The position numbers and the translations under genes were made by a program. The notes beneath the pieces are model-generated. The model ran no database searches, was not told the origin of the DNA, and saw nothing but the letters and a program-made list of their open reading frames with translations. A stretch of 64,000 bases of DNA from Methylobacterium sp. B4 (GTDB lineage: Bacteria > Pseudomonadota > Alphaproteobacteria > Rhizobiales > Beijerinckiaceae): NCBI RefSeq assembly GCF_003201865.1, contig NZ_QJJJ01000003.1, positions 186,001 to 250,000 on the forward strand. The letters run 5' to 3'. Position 1 is the first letter of the stretch; every line of letters starts with the position of its first letter. Shown in pieces: positions 35,348 to 44,805 of this stretch.

Positions 35348-36592
35348 ATGAGCACCGAGATCAGCAGCCCCTCCGGCGCCCCGCTGACCACCGCCGACCG
35401 CTCTACGGCGGTCACGGAGTCGCTCAAGCGCTTCGCCCGTCTCGCCCGCCAGTCGGACCACAAGAGGGGCATCCGCGCCTACCAGACGCATATCCGCCGC
35501 GATCCCTGGATTCCGGTCCTCTTCCTGCTCCTCTTCGCGCTGCCGACCCTGGTCACCGCCGGCTATTTCTACCTGATCGCCTCGGACCGCTACGTCACCG
35601 AAGCGCGCTTCGCGCTGCGGCCCGCCCTCGGCACGGTCGACAAGGTCCAGAGCGAGGAGACCGGCACCAACAGCTCCATCGCCAAGCAGATGATCGCGCA
35701 GGACACGCTGATCACGACGAACTACATCGAGAGCCGCCAGATGATCGAGACCATGGAGCGGCAGCTGCCGGTCCGTGAGATGTTCTCGCGCGACTCGATC
35801 GATTACTTCTCGCGCGCCACGGCGGACGATCCGATCGAGAAGTTCATGCGCTACTGGCGCAAGCGCGTCGCCGTCCATGTCGATAGCAACGGCGGCATCG
35901 TCTCCCTGAAGGTCAGCGCCTTCGATCCGCAGGAATCCTACAATCTCACCCGGGCGCTCCTCGACGAGAGCGAGCGCATGGTAAACGAACTCAGCCTCAG
36001 GGCGCGCAACGACGCCGTCGCCGAGAGCAACCGCGAGCTGAAGAATGCCGAGGCGCGCCTGCTGACGACGCAGCGCGCCCTGCGCGACCTGCGCAACCGG
36101 GCCGGGGTGCTCGACGCGCAATCGGCCAACAAGAACAACCTCACCGTCATCGGGGAACTGCGCAAGAAGCGCATCGACCTCTCCGTGCAGCTGACCCTGA
36201 GCCTGCGCGACCTCGCTCCCGAGCGGCGGCAGATCCAGGATCTGAAGGCGCAGATCCAGGAACTCGACGACAACATCGAGAAGATCGAGCGGCAGATGAC
36301 CAGCACCGATCCGGAGCAGCGCCGCCTGCTCTCGGAGGCGATGACGGAATTCGAGGCGCTCGAGGCCGAACGCAAGAACGCGCTGCTCTATTACAACAAG
36401 GTGCTGGCGGCGAGCGAGCAGGCCCGCATCGTGGCCAACCGCCAGATCGAGTTCTTCACGCCCGTGGTCAATCCGGTCGTTCCGGCCTCGGCCATCGAGC
36501 CGCGCCGCCACCTCTTCACGAGCATCGTCGCACTCGTGGCGATGGCCCTGTTCGGCCTCAGCGTCGTGATCCGGAAGTATCTCTACAGCTGA
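35348..36592 (+). CDS. kpsE: Capsule export inner-membrane protein, KpsE-like
   Basis: A 414-residue polysaccharide co-polymerase-type (PCP-3) protein. It has a cytoplasmic tail, a membrane helix at about 55-78 (IPVLFLLLFALPTLVTAGYF), a long periplasmic part with coiled coils (about 200-350: LSLRARNDAVAESNRELKNA; QIQDLKAQIQELDDNIEKIE) and a second membrane helix near the C-terminus (IVALVAMALFGLSVVI). The RYVTEARFALR segment after the first helix is typical. It would link the KpsMT transporter to an outer-membrane exporter. No kpsD or capsule synthesis gene is near. A strong hairpin follows 13 bases after the stop. Confidence 0.87.
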   Translation: MSTEISSPSGAPLTTADRSTAVTESLKRFARLARQSDHKRGIRAYQTHIRRDPWIPVLFLLLFALPTLVTAGYFYLIASDRYVTEARFALRPALGTVDKVQSEETGTNSSIAKQMIAQDTLITTNYIESRQMIETMERQLPVREMFSRDSIDYFSRATADDPIEKFMRYWRKRVAVHVDSNGGIVSLKVSAFDPQESYNLTRALLDESERMVNELSLRARNDAVAESNRELKNAEARLLTTQRALRDLRNRAGVLDAQSANKNNLTVIGELRKKRIDLSVQLTLSLRDLAPERRQIQDLKAQIQELDDNIEKIERQMTSTDPEQRRLLSEAMTEFEALEAERKNALLYYNKVLAASEQARIVANRQIEFFTPVVNPVVPASAIEPRRHLFTSIVALVAMALFGLSVVIRKYLYS

Positions 36593-36604
36593 CGACAAAA
36601 CCCG

Positions 36605-36630
36605 CGACCCGCTCCGGGCGGAGCGGGTCG
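36605..36630 (-). terminator. Rho-independent terminator between kpsE and the stress-protein gene
   Basis: Perfect 11-base arms (CGACCCGCTCC and GGAGCGGGTCG) with a GGGC loop. On the minus strand the hairpin is followed within four bases by TTTT, so it terminates the gene ending at 36637. It may also stop transcription from kpsE, though no T-run follows on that strand. Confidence 0.75.
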
Positions 36631-36636
36631 GGCGCC

Positions 36637-37335
36637 TCAGACGATCTCGGTGGGGGGCCGCCGGGTCGGCGGGGCCGCATCGGGATCGGCCGGCGTGCCC
36701 GGCTCGGGCGCCAGGGCCGGGTCGGGAAGGGGCGAGGGCGTCGCGGTCGCCATCGCCGGGGCAGCCGCACCGGTTCCCCCGGTCCAGCCCTGCGCCCGCC
36801 AGCCCTGCGCGCGCTCGTCGAGGTCGATCGCGCCACCGCGCTGCATCAGGGCGATGACGCGGTCGGCGATGTCTCCGTCGGCCCGGACCGTCACCAGCGT
36901 ACCGCCGCGCCGGACGCCCTCGGCGTAGGTCTCCGCATCGGCCCCACTCAGGCCCGCTCCGGTCAGGGCTCCGATCAGACCGCCCGCGGCGGCGCCGACG
37001 CCCGCGCCGGACAGGGCGGCGACGAGCCAGCCCGCGGCGACGATCGGCCCGGCGCCGGGGATCGCCAGAAGCCCGAGGCTCGCGAGCAGGCCGGCGCCGC
37101 CGCCGAGCACGGTGCCGACCGTCGCCCCCGCCCCGGCCCCGTCCGCGGCGCTTCCTTCCGGTGCCTGTGCCGCCGGCCCGGGCTCGCCCGCATTCTGCGC
37201 GGCGGGCCGGCCGGCGTCCTCCGGGGACAGGATGGAGATGTCGGATTGCGGCACGCCCGCCGCCTCGATCCGATCGACGATGCGGGCGGCATCCTCGTGA
37301 CTGTCGAACAGGGCGGTGACGGCACGTGCTGCCAT
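36637..37335 (-). CDS. General stress protein-like glycine-zipper protein
   Basis: A 232-residue protein. Residues 1-40 (MAARAVTALFDSHEDAARIV to VPQSDISILSPED) resemble the N-terminus of the general stress protein 17M/YflT family. The middle (70-140) is a Gly/Ala-rich hydrophobic stretch with glycine-zipper spacing that may insert in the membrane (GTVLGGGAGLLASLGLLAIP; GAGVGAAAGGLIGALTGAGL). A short domain with GGTLVTVRADGDIADRVIALM follows, then a Pro-rich tail. AAAGGAAC precedes the ATG. It lies just downstream of a small exported protein on the same strand. Such proteins are often stress-induced, but I see no EcfG-type promoter directly upstream. Confidence 0.7.
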   Translation of the reverse strand: MAARAVTALFDSHEDAARIVDRIEAAGVPQSDISILSPEDAGRPAAQNAGEPGPAAQAPEGSAADGAGAGATVGTVLGGGAGLLASLGLLAIPGAGPIVAAGWLVAALSGAGVGAAAGGLIGALTGAGLSGADAETYAEGVRRGGTLVTVRADGDIADRVIALMQRGGAIDLDERAQGWRAQGWTGGTGAAAPAMATATPSPLPDPALAPEPGTPADPDAAPPTRRPPTEIV

Positions 37336-37391
37336 GGTTGTTCCTTTCGATCTCAATGTCCGGGCCGTGGCCTCGGCCGTTTTGTCGCCGC

Positions 37392-37688
37392 TCACTCGGC
37401 GGCGACTTCGCCCCGGTAATCCATGCCGACCGCGACGCTGCGGCCCGCATGCTCCGCGCGGCCGCGCCAGATGCCCTGATCGTCGAGGCGTAGATCGACG
37501 ACGTCCGAGAAGCCCATCTCGGAGAACCGCGCCCGCACCTGCGCGGCGGTGAAGCTGTTGGCGCCGGGCTTCAACTGCGCGCCGACCGCCCCGTGCGCCT
37601 TCTCGGCGGGCGCCGCCGGGGGCTCGGGCGCGGCGCGGGCGGCCGTGGGCAGCATCAGGGCGAGGATCAGGAGAGAATGGGCACGCAT
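37392..37688 (-). CDS. Small exported protein, PepSY-like
   Basis: A 98-residue periplasmic protein. A signal peptide (1-19, ending AARA) is followed by a Pro/Ala linker and a domain of about 50 residues with the pattern GANSFTAAQVRARFSEMGF, VVDLRLDDQGIWRGRAEH and VAVGMDYRGEV. This pattern is widespread in alphaproteobacterial hypothetical proteins and resembles a PepSY fold. It is 56 bases upstream of the stress-protein gene and may be co-transcribed with it. Function unknown. Confidence 0.65.
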   Translation of the reverse strand: MRAHSLLILALMLPTAARAAPEPPAAPAEKAHGAVGAQLKPGANSFTAAQVRARFSEMGFSDVVDLRLDDQGIWRGRAEHAGRSVAVGMDYRGEVAAE

Positions 37689-37801
37689 CGCTCGGACTTC
37701 CCCGGACGTCCCGGCGGTTCATGGGACGGGTCTGCCTGTCCAAGCCCTCCGCGCCGCTCAGGTTCCGCACGGAGGGCCGGCATCGCCGGCAACGGGCCGC
37801 G

Positions 37802-37816
37802 TTAACGTCTCGCTAA
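37802..37816 (+). promoter_or_regulatory. CtrA-like binding site upstream of flhA
   Basis: TTAA, seven bases, then CTAA: one mismatch from the CtrA consensus TTAA-N7-TTAA, located 77 bases before the flhA start. CtrA directly controls early flagellar genes in Caulobacter, and ctrA itself is encoded 6 kb away. Confidence 0.55.
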
Positions 37817-37892
37817 CCCTGAACCCGGCAAATCCTGCCGGGTGGGGTCTTCCGGGTAGAGACCGCACGATTCGTCGTGGGGATCGGTCGAA

Positions 37893-40031
37893 ATGAGCGA
37901 GACGGCCAAGGCCGTACCGGTGGGCGGGGGTGGCTTCGGCGCGCTCTCGGCCCTGCGCCTGCCGGACCGGGGGAGCCTCCAGGCATTCTCGAAGCGCTCG
38001 GATCTCTTCTTCGCGACCGCGGTGATGGGCATCCTCGTGGTGCTGATCTTCCCGCTGCCGGCGGTTCTGCTCGACCTGCTGCTCGCCGTCTCGATCATCA
38101 TCTCGGTGCTGATCATGATGACCGGGCTGTTCATCGACAACCCGCTCGAATTCACCGTCTTCCCGACGCTGCTGCTGGTCGCGACCCTGCTGCGGCTGGC
38201 GCTCAACCTCGCCTCGACCCGGCTGATCCTGGGCCACGGCCACGAGGGGACGGCGGCGGCCGGGCACGTCATCGAGGCCTTCGGGCACTTCGTGATGGGC
38301 GGCAACTTCGTCATCGGGATCATCGTCTTCGCGATCCTGATCATCGTGAACTTCGTGGTCATCACGAAGGGCTCGGGCCGCATCGCCGAGGTGGCCGCGC
38401 GCTTCACCCTCGACGCCATGCCCGGCAAGCAGATGGCGATCGACGCCGACCTCTCGGCGGGGCTGATCGACGAGAAGGCGGCCAAGGCCCGGCGCTCGGC
38501 GCTCGAGGAGGAATCCTCGTTCTTCGGCGCCATGGACGGCGCCTCGAAATTCGTGCGCGGCGACGCGGTGGCCGCGCTGCTCATCACCGGCATCAACGTG
38601 GTGGGCGGCATCATCATCGGCGTCGCACAGCAGGGGCTCGGCTTCGCGGAAGCGGCCAAGACCTACACCCTGCTCACCATCGGCGACGGGCTGGCCTCCC
38701 AGGTGCCGGCCCTGATCGTCTCGACCGCCGCCGGCATCCTCGTCTCGAAGGCGGGCGTGAAGGGCTCGGCCGACAAGGCGCTCGGCAAGCAGATGGCGAA
38801 CTACCCCAAGGCGCTCGGCATGTCGGCCGCCGTCATGGGTCTGATCGCGCTCCTGCCCGGCATGCCGATGCTGCCCTTCGTCGGGCTGGGCGCGGCGGCC
38901 GGCTACGCCGCGTGGCGCATCGCCAAGACCCAGAGGGAGGCGCCTCCCGCCGCGGCGGAGGGCGAGGCCGGCGCCGTCCCCGGCGCAGGACCCGCGGAGG
39001 AGACCGTCACCGACCTGCTCAAGCTCGACGACCTCAAGCTGGAGATGGGATACGCGCTGCTGGCGATGGTCAACGGCGAGGGTCAGGACCGGCTCACCGA
39101 CCAGATCAAGGCCTTGCGCCGCCAGCTCGCGGCGGAACTCGGCATCGTCATGCCCTCGGTGCGCATCCTCGACAACGTGAGCCTGGAGGCCAACACCTAC
39201 GTGGTGCGGGTCAAGGAGATCGAGGCCGGCACGGGCCAGGTCTTCCCCGGCCAGTTCATGGCGATGGACCCGATGGGCGGCCAAGTGCAGCTGCCCGGCC
39301 AGCATCTCCTGGAGCCGACCTTCGGCCTGCCCGCCACCTGGGTCGATGCCTCCCTGCGGGATCAGGCTCAGATCAAGGGCTACACCGTGGTGGATGCGGC
39401 GACCGTGATCTCGACCCACCTGACCGAGCTCATCAAGGCGCACGTCTCCGAGCTTTTGAACCACGTCGAGGTGCAGAAGCTGCTGCGCGAACTGCCCAAG
39501 GAGCACACCGAACTCCTCAAGGAGGTGGTGCCCTCGCAGATCGCCACCACGGGCATCCAGCGCGTGCTGCAATTGCTGCTCGCCGAGCGCGTCTCGGTGC
39601 GCGATCTCGGCTCCATCGTCGAGGGCATCGCCGAGGTGGCGGGCCACGTGAAGAACCCGCGCGACATCGTCGAGCATGTCCGCGCCCGGCTCGGCCGCCA
39701 GATCTGCGCGCAGTACCAGGGACCGGACGGAACGCTACCGATCATCACCCTGTCACCCGCCTGGGAGCAGGCCTTCCTCGAAGCGATCGTCGGCGAGCGC
39801 GAGGAGCGCTACCTCGCCATGCAGCCGTCGAAGCTCACCGAGTTCGTCAACACCGTGCGCGACCGCTTCGAGCAGGCCGCCCGCATGGGCGAGATGCCGG
39901 TGCTCGTCACCTCGGTCCAGGCCCGGCCCTTCGTGCGCTCGATCATCGAGCGCTTCCGCCGCGAGACGCCCGTGATGAGCCAAGCGGAGATCCATCCGCG
40001 GGCACGGCTACGGACGGTCGGGTCGGTTTAA
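37893..40031 (+). CDS. flhA: Flagellar type III export apparatus protein FlhA
   Basis: A 712-residue FlhA, the main inner-membrane export gate of the flagellar type III secretion system. The N-terminal half has about eight membrane helices and the conserved FHIPEP-type segment (NPLEFTVFPTLLLVATLLRLALNLASTRLILG), followed by the cytoplasmic loop with LDAMPGKQMAIDADLSAGL. The soluble C-terminal half (from about 350) carries the docking platform for export substrates and ATPase complexes (FPGQFMAMDPMGG; VVPSQIATTGIQRVLQLLL). Length is normal. It has its own upstream region with a CtrA-like site and is separated from fliI/fliJ by two unrelated genes. Confidence 0.95.
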   Translation: MSETAKAVPVGGGGFGALSALRLPDRGSLQAFSKRSDLFFATAVMGILVVLIFPLPAVLLDLLLAVSIIISVLIMMTGLFIDNPLEFTVFPTLLLVATLLRLALNLASTRLILGHGHEGTAAAGHVIEAFGHFVMGGNFVIGIIVFAILIIVNFVVITKGSGRIAEVAARFTLDAMPGKQMAIDADLSAGLIDEKAAKARRSALEEESSFFGAMDGASKFVRGDAVAALLITGINVVGGIIIGVAQQGLGFAEAAKTYTLLTIGDGLASQVPALIVSTAAGILVSKAGVKGSADKALGKQMANYPKALGMSAAVMGLIALLPGMPMLPFVGLGAAAGYAAWRIAKTQREAPPAAAEGEAGAVPGAGPAEETVTDLLKLDDLKLEMGYALLAMVNGEGQDRLTDQIKALRRQLAAELGIVMPSVRILDNVSLEANTYVVRVKEIEAGTGQVFPGQFMAMDPMGGQVQLPGQHLLEPTFGLPATWVDASLRDQAQIKGYTVVDAATVISTHLTELIKAHVSELLNHVEVQKLLRELPKEHTELLKEVVPSQIATTGIQRVLQLLLAERVSVRDLGSIVEGIAEVAGHVKNPRDIVEHVRARLGRQICAQYQGPDGTLPIITLSPAWEQAFLEAIVGEREERYLAMQPSKLTEFVNTVRDRFEQAARMGEMPVLVTSVQARPFVRSIIERFRRETPVMSQAEIHPRARLRTVGSV

Positions 40032-40062
40032 CTCTGGTGAGAGGGGGTCAGCGCCTCCCCGG

Positions 40063-40203
40063 TCAGGCGTGACCCTCGATGGCGCGCAGGACGGCGACGA
40101 GCTGATCGGCCTGTGAACGCGTGAGTCCCGAACTGATGATCGTGCCGTTGCGGCAGATCGAGCAGGTGCCGTCCTCGGCGACCCGTACCTTGATCGAAGC
40201 CAT
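40063..40203 (-). CDS. Small cysteine-pair protein, 46 residues
   Basis: The frame starting MASIKVRVAEDGTCSICRNG has a protein-like composition, with a C-x-x-C pair, and ends in a short helix (SQADQLVAVLRAIEGHA). It starts at 40203, or at 40212 with three extra residues. Longer frames upstream look like shadow. It converges on flhA and lies upstream of nothing else on its strand. A TTAACC half-site similar to a CtrA site lies at 40248-40253. No family is recognised; a single Cys pair could bind metal or redox-switch. Confidence 0.5.
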   Translation of the reverse strand: MASIKVRVAEDGTCSICRNGTIISSGLTRSQADQLVAVLRAIEGHA

Positions 40204-40372
40204 GATATCCATCCGGGAGCCGAGGCGGCTCCCCATCCCGTCGAAGCTTAACCGTTCCTGAAGAGCCCGCAACCCCGGCAGGTCCTCCGTCCACGGGAGC
40301 GGCGTGACGTGGGGATCCGCTCGCCCCGCGTCACTGCGACGAAACGGTGCGGGAACGCCCTCCCCGAACGCA

Positions 40373-40408
40373 AGCCGGCGGCCGCTCCGTCCGGAGCGAC
40401 CGCCGGCT
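40373..40408 (-). terminator. Hairpin downstream of the YbhN-like gene
   Basis: Arms of 17 bases with one mismatch (40373-40389 and 40392-40408) and a two-base loop, starting 20 bases after the stop of the minus-strand gene. The following bases on that strand are only weakly T-rich, so it may be an mRNA-end stabiliser rather than a classical terminator. Confidence 0.5.
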
Positions 40409-40428
40409 GACAGCGCGGGTCGCGGCAA

Positions 40429-41484
40429 TCAGACCGCCTTCTTCTCCAGGCGGTTCTCGATCACGTGGTTGTCGAGACCGGGCGCGACGAGCGGCGGTTC
40501 GGGCGGCGTCGGTTCGCCGCTCTTATGAAGCGCCTGCGAAAGGCGTGAGCGCTCGAACAGCAGAACCACGACGATCGCCACGGCGAAGGGGATCAACAGG
40601 TAGAACAGGCGGAAGATCAGCACCGCGGCCAGGACCGGCGCCTTCTCGGCATCGGTCTGCAACTGCATGGCGGTGAAGAAGACGAGTTCGAACACGCCCA
40701 GGCCCCCGGGGGCGTGCGAGGCGAGCGCCACGGAGAACGAGGCGAGGAAGATGCCGAGCACCGGGATGAAGCCGGGATTCAGGCTGTCGGGCAGGGCGAA
40801 GTAGATGATGCCGGCCGCGCCCAGGAGTTCCAGCGGCGCCGCGATGAGCTGGCGCACCATGATGCCGGGCCGCGGATACTCGACCTTGAAGTTGCGGATC
40901 GTCAGCGGGCGGAAGCGCAGGACCGAGCCGATCACGTAGAGCGCGGCGAAGGCGAGCAGGCCGAAGCCGACCAGACGGGAGGTGGCCGGGTTGGTCAGCG
41001 CCGCCGGCAGCAGGTTGTCGAGCCGCGCGAGCAGATTCGGGTCGTAGACCAGGACGAAGCCGCCGAGCAGGATCGTGCCGAGGCCGAAGGTGAAGGAGCA
41101 GAGCGCCACCAGCACCGCGACCTGCGCCGCCGAGAGCCCCTTCGAGGTGTAGGCCCTGTAGCGCACGAGGGCGCCGGAGAAGACCGAGGCGCCGATATTG
41201 TGGGAGAGCGCGTATGTCGTGAACGAGCACAGCGACACGAACGTCCACGAGATGTGGCGAACGCCCAGATGCAGCAGCGCGATGCGGTCGTACCAAGCGA
41301 GCGCGGCGTAGGCCACCAGCGTCGAGAGGGCCGCGAACAGGAAGTGATGGAGCGGAATGGCGGCGAAGGCCGCCTCGATGCTCGCCCAGGACAGCGTCTT
41401 CAGCTCACCCCAGAGGAGGTAGCAGGACACCGCCACGGCGGCGAGGCCGACGAGGCCCCAGACGATTTCACTGATCTTCTTCAT
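40429..41484 (-). CDS. UPF0104/YbhN-like lysylphosphatidylglycerol synthase membrane-domain protein
   Basis: A 351-residue integral membrane protein with eight or nine helices, matching the membrane half of lysylphosphatidylglycerol synthase (MprF), known alone as YbhN or the UPF0104 family. Typical segments are SLCSFTTYALSHNIGASVFSG, VALCSFTFGLGTILLGG and SHAPGGLGVFELVFF. The cytosolic aminoacyl-transfer domain of MprF is absent, so lipid flipping or an unknown lipid function is more likely than lysyl transfer. I use the ATG at 41484; a GTG two codons earlier is also possible. It stands between flhA and fliJ without any obvious flagellar role. Confidence 0.82.
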   Translation of the reverse strand: MKKISEIVWGLVGLAAVAVSCYLLWGELKTLSWASIEAAFAAIPLHHFLFAALSTLVAYAALAWYDRIALLHLGVRHISWTFVSLCSFTTYALSHNIGASVFSGALVRYRAYTSKGLSAAQVAVLVALCSFTFGLGTILLGGFVLVYDPNLLARLDNLLPAALTNPATSRLVGFGLLAFAALYVIGSVLRFRPLTIRNFKVEYPRPGIMVRQLIAAPLELLGAAGIIYFALPDSLNPGFIPVLGIFLASFSVALASHAPGGLGVFELVFFTAMQLQTDAEKAPVLAAVLIFRLFYLLIPFAVAIVVVLLFERSRLSQALHKSGEPTPPEPPLVAPGLDNHVIENRLEKKAV

Positions 41485-41669
41485 GAGCACCGGCCGCCTC
41501 TCTCGGAACCGGTCCGTCCTGCGTCACCGTTGCGCGCTTCGCAAGCGGAACCGGATGGGTCGTCCCGATGAGGCGGGCTCTTGCCCGCCGATCATGACGG
41601 TTTCATGCCGAAACCCGCCGACGAACGGGAGCCCGCGCATACGCCGGTCCCGCTCCTCCCGAGATGCCG

Positions 41670-42074
41670 TCACGCCCGGGCGCGCAGGCCGATCGCGTCC
41701 ATCTCGGCCTGCTCGCGGGCGGCTTCGGCCGCGCGCTCGGCGGAGCGCTCGCGATCCTCGAGGATCTCGACCTTCTTCAGTTCCTCGAAGGCCTCGCCCA
41801 GCTCCGCCTTGGCCTCGGCGAGCTGCCCTTCGAGGGCGGCAGCGGACTGGCGCATGTTGTCCCGGCGCGAGGTCGCGGCGCGGGCATAGGTCGGGTAGGC
41901 GAAATGGGCCGGATCGGAGATGCCGGCGCGGGATTCTTCCTGCGCGACCTCGCGGTCGAGCTCGGCCGCCATGCGGTTGAAGTCGGCCATCATCATCTCG
42001 ATCTGGGCGACCCGGCGGCGCTTCTCATCCACCTGGAACCGACGCAGCCGGATCAGCGTGTCACGCGATTTCAT
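41670..42074 (-). CDS. fliJ: Flagellar export protein FliJ
   Basis: A 134-residue, highly charged helical protein, predicted coiled coil for almost its whole length (LIRLRRFQVDEKRRRVAQIE; AALEGQLAEAKAELGEAFEE), as expected for FliJ, the stalk-like partner of the FliI ATPase that couples it to FlhA. The length and composition, and the position 92 bases downstream of fliI on the same strand, make the call firm although FliJ sequences are poorly conserved. Confidence 0.85.
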   Translation of the reverse strand: MKSRDTLIRLRRFQVDEKRRRVAQIEMMMADFNRMAAELDREVAQEESRAGISDPAHFAYPTYARAATSRRDNMRQSAAALEGQLAEAKAELGEAFEELKKVEILEDRERSAERAAEAAREQAEMDAIGLRARA

Positions 42075-42166
42075 GTCGGGCCATCCACTCCACGCTACGC
42101 CGGCGAAGGGCTCGAGAGGCGCGGAGACCCTTGCGGACCTTCACCCGACGCGATCTGAAAACCGCC

Positions 42167-43531
42167 TCACCCACCGCCCACGATGGCGGCCAACCGTGCG
42201 TAACACTCGCCGATGGAGGTTGCTTCTTCCTTACCCTGCCCCAGAAAAGCCGTCAGATCCGGCATCAAAGCCACCGCCTCGTCCACTTCCGGCGACGAGC
42301 CGGCCCGGTAGGCGCCGAGCCGGATCAGTTCCTCCATGTCCGCGTAGGTCGCGAGCACCTTTCGCGCACGCCGGACGGTCGGAAGGTGGGTCGGGTCGCA
42401 GGCACGCGGCATGGTCCGCGAGACCGAGCGCAGCACGTTGATCGCCGGGTAGCGGCCCTGCTCGGCGATGCGCCGCTCCATCACGATATGGCCGTCGAGG
42501 ATGCCGCGCACGGCATCCGCCACGGGCTCGTTATGGTCGTCGCCCTCCACCAGCACCGTGAACAGGCCGGAAATCGCCCCCTCCCCCGTCCCCGGCCCGG
42601 CCCGTTCGAGCAGGCGCGGCAATTCGGAGAAGACGGTGGGCGTATAGCCCTTGGCGGTGGGCGGCTCGCCGCCGGCCAGCCCGATGTCGCGCTGGGCCAT
42701 GGCGAAGCGGGTGATCGAGTCGATCATGCACAACACCTGCGCGCCCTGATCGCGAAAATACTCGGCCACCGCCAGGGTCACGTAGGCGGCGTTGCGGCGC
42801 ATCAGCACCGGCTCGTCCGAGGTCGCCACCACCACCACCGAGCGAGCAAGGCCCGCCGCACCGAGGTCGTCCTGCAGGAACTCCTGCACCTCGCGACCGC
42901 GCTCGCCCACGAGGCCGATCACCGCCACGTCGGCGGCGGTGTAGCGGGCGAGCATGGAGAGCAGGACCGACTTGCCGACGCCGGAGCCGGCGAAGATGCC
43001 CATGCGCTGCCCGCGGCACATGGTGAGAAAGGTGTTGATACAGCGAACCCCGAGATCGAGCGGGGGCCCGACGCGCCTGCGACCGTGCGCGGGCGGCGGA
43101 TCGGCCCGCAGGGGATAGATCGCCGGTCCCTGCGCCAGGGGGCCGAGCCCGTCGATGGGTCGCCCGAGGGCGTCGACCGTGCGCCCGAGCCAGGCCGCGC
43201 TGGGCCGGATCGCTCCGGCAGCCTCGTCGCGCACCAGCGCCGGGCAGCCGCGGCGCACACCCTCCAGTGAGCCGAACGGCATGGCGAGCGCCCGGTCGCC
43301 GGCAAAGCCGATGACCTCGCACGGCACCGTCGCGGGCGCCTCGCCGGGTCCGCCGCGCGCCTCCACCACGATGTCGATACGACCGCCCAGCCGCATGGCG
43401 GCCACCGGCCCGGCGACCTCGACCAGCAGGCCGCGGATCGCCGTGACCCGCCCGAAGGTCTCCAGGGTCTCGACGGTCGAGAGCGCGGCGAGCGCCGCCG
43501 CCAGCCTCCCGGAGCCGCGCTCCTGCACCAT
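42167..43531 (-). CDS. fliI: Flagellum-specific ATP synthase-like ATPase FliI
   Basis: A 454-residue hexameric ATPase that energises unfolding and export of flagellar substrates. It has an N-terminal beta-barrel (to about 95), Walker A AGSGVGKS (181-188), [10 protein letters not shown], the Walker B strand [19 protein letters not shown] and the family segment [20 protein letters not shown]. The length is normal. It is followed by fliJ and faces ctrA across a 519-base control region that contains TTAA half-sites, consistent with CtrA control of the flagellar operon. Confidence 0.95.
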   Translation of the reverse strand: MVQERGSGRLAAALAALSTVETLETFGRVTAIRGLLVEVAGPVAAMRLGGRIDIVVEARGGPGEAPATVPCEVIGFAGDRALAMPFGSLEGVRRGCPALVRDEAAGAIRPSAAWLGRTVDALGRPIDGLGPLAQGPAIYPLRADPPPAHGRRRVGPPLDLGVRCINTFLTMCRGQRMGIFAGSGVGKSVLLSMLARYTAADVAVIGLVGERGREVQEFLQDDLGAAGLARSVVVVATSDEPVLMRRNAAYVTLAVAEYFRDQGAQVLCMIDSITRFAMAQRDIGLAGGEPPTAKGYTPTVFSELPRLLERAGPGTGEGAISGLFTVLVEGDDHNEPVADAVRGILDGHIVMERRIAEQGRYPAINVLRSVSRTMPRACDPTHLPTVRRARKVLATYADMEELIRLGAYRAGSSPEVDEAVALMPDLTAFLGQGKEEATSIGECYARLAAIVGGG

Positions 43532-44050
43532 CCGCCCTCGACCCCGCTCGTGCCACTCACGGAACGCCCGCCGCGCGGCCGGCGCGGAAAGCGTGGCGGT
43601 CCGTGGCCGGCTTCTCGTGAGTCGATCTTAACCCATCACAGCCATCGAACCGGCCGATGTCTTAACACCGAAGACCCCGGCGCCAAGGCATCCCCGTCGA
43701 TCCGGCGGCTCCGGCGCCGCAGCCGGAAAAAAGAGTTCGGCGACGAATGACCGCCGTCTCCTTTCGGCAACATTCCCGCCAATGCGAGGTAACAGAAGGG
43801 GTTAGCGCAAGCGGATTATCGACCGTCGGCGCGGAGTGGCCGCCAGGGGAGAACGGACGGCCAACAGGCGGGAGAATCGGCGCCGGACTCGAAAGAGACA
43901 GTGCTTGCAAGCGGGATTCGGCTTTTGTTAACGGTTAAGGAATAGCGTTTCGAAAGTGGGAATGAGGGAGCGTCCGCCGAGGCCGTCGGCGGGCGACCGG
44001 CGGCGGCTTGTCTCAAGCGCCCCGAAACGGCCTGTCCGGTGGGGATCACG
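43532..44050. promoter_or_regulatory. Divergent fliI/ctrA control region with CtrA-like and CcrM sites
   Basis: This 519-base gap holds no convincing gene. Toward fliI there are TTAA cores at 43628-43631 (TTAACCC) and 43662-43665 (TTAACAC). Toward ctrA there is a double site TTAA-CGG-TTAA at 43928-43938. GANTC sequences, the target of the cell-cycle methylase CcrM, lie at 43619-43623, 43886-43890 and 43915-43919. In Caulobacter, ctrA is autoregulated by CtrA and its P1 promoter responds to GANTC methylation, so the same logic is inferred here. Confidence 0.6.
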
Positions 44051-44752
<702 letters not shown>

Positions 44753-44774
44753 TCCGCCCTGTCGTGAATGACCC

Positions 44775-44800
44775 AAGAACCCCGCTCCAGCGGGGTTCTT
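44775..44800 (+). terminator. Rho-independent terminator of ctrA
   Basis: Perfect 12-base arms (AAGAACCCCGCT and AGCGGGGTTCTT) around a CC loop, followed by TCGTTT. It also lies just past the end of the minus-strand gene at 44806 and could serve both. Confidence 0.85.
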
Positions 44801-44805
44801 TCGTT

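Noticed and set aside
41500..41535. GGAAC and CGTT elements before 41540 on the plus strand
   Set aside because: The spacing is 18 bases and no plus-strand gene follows.
43747..43938. 63-codon frame in the fliI/ctrA intergenic region
   Set aside because: No ribosome-binding site, no family resemblance, and it overlaps the predicted control sites.
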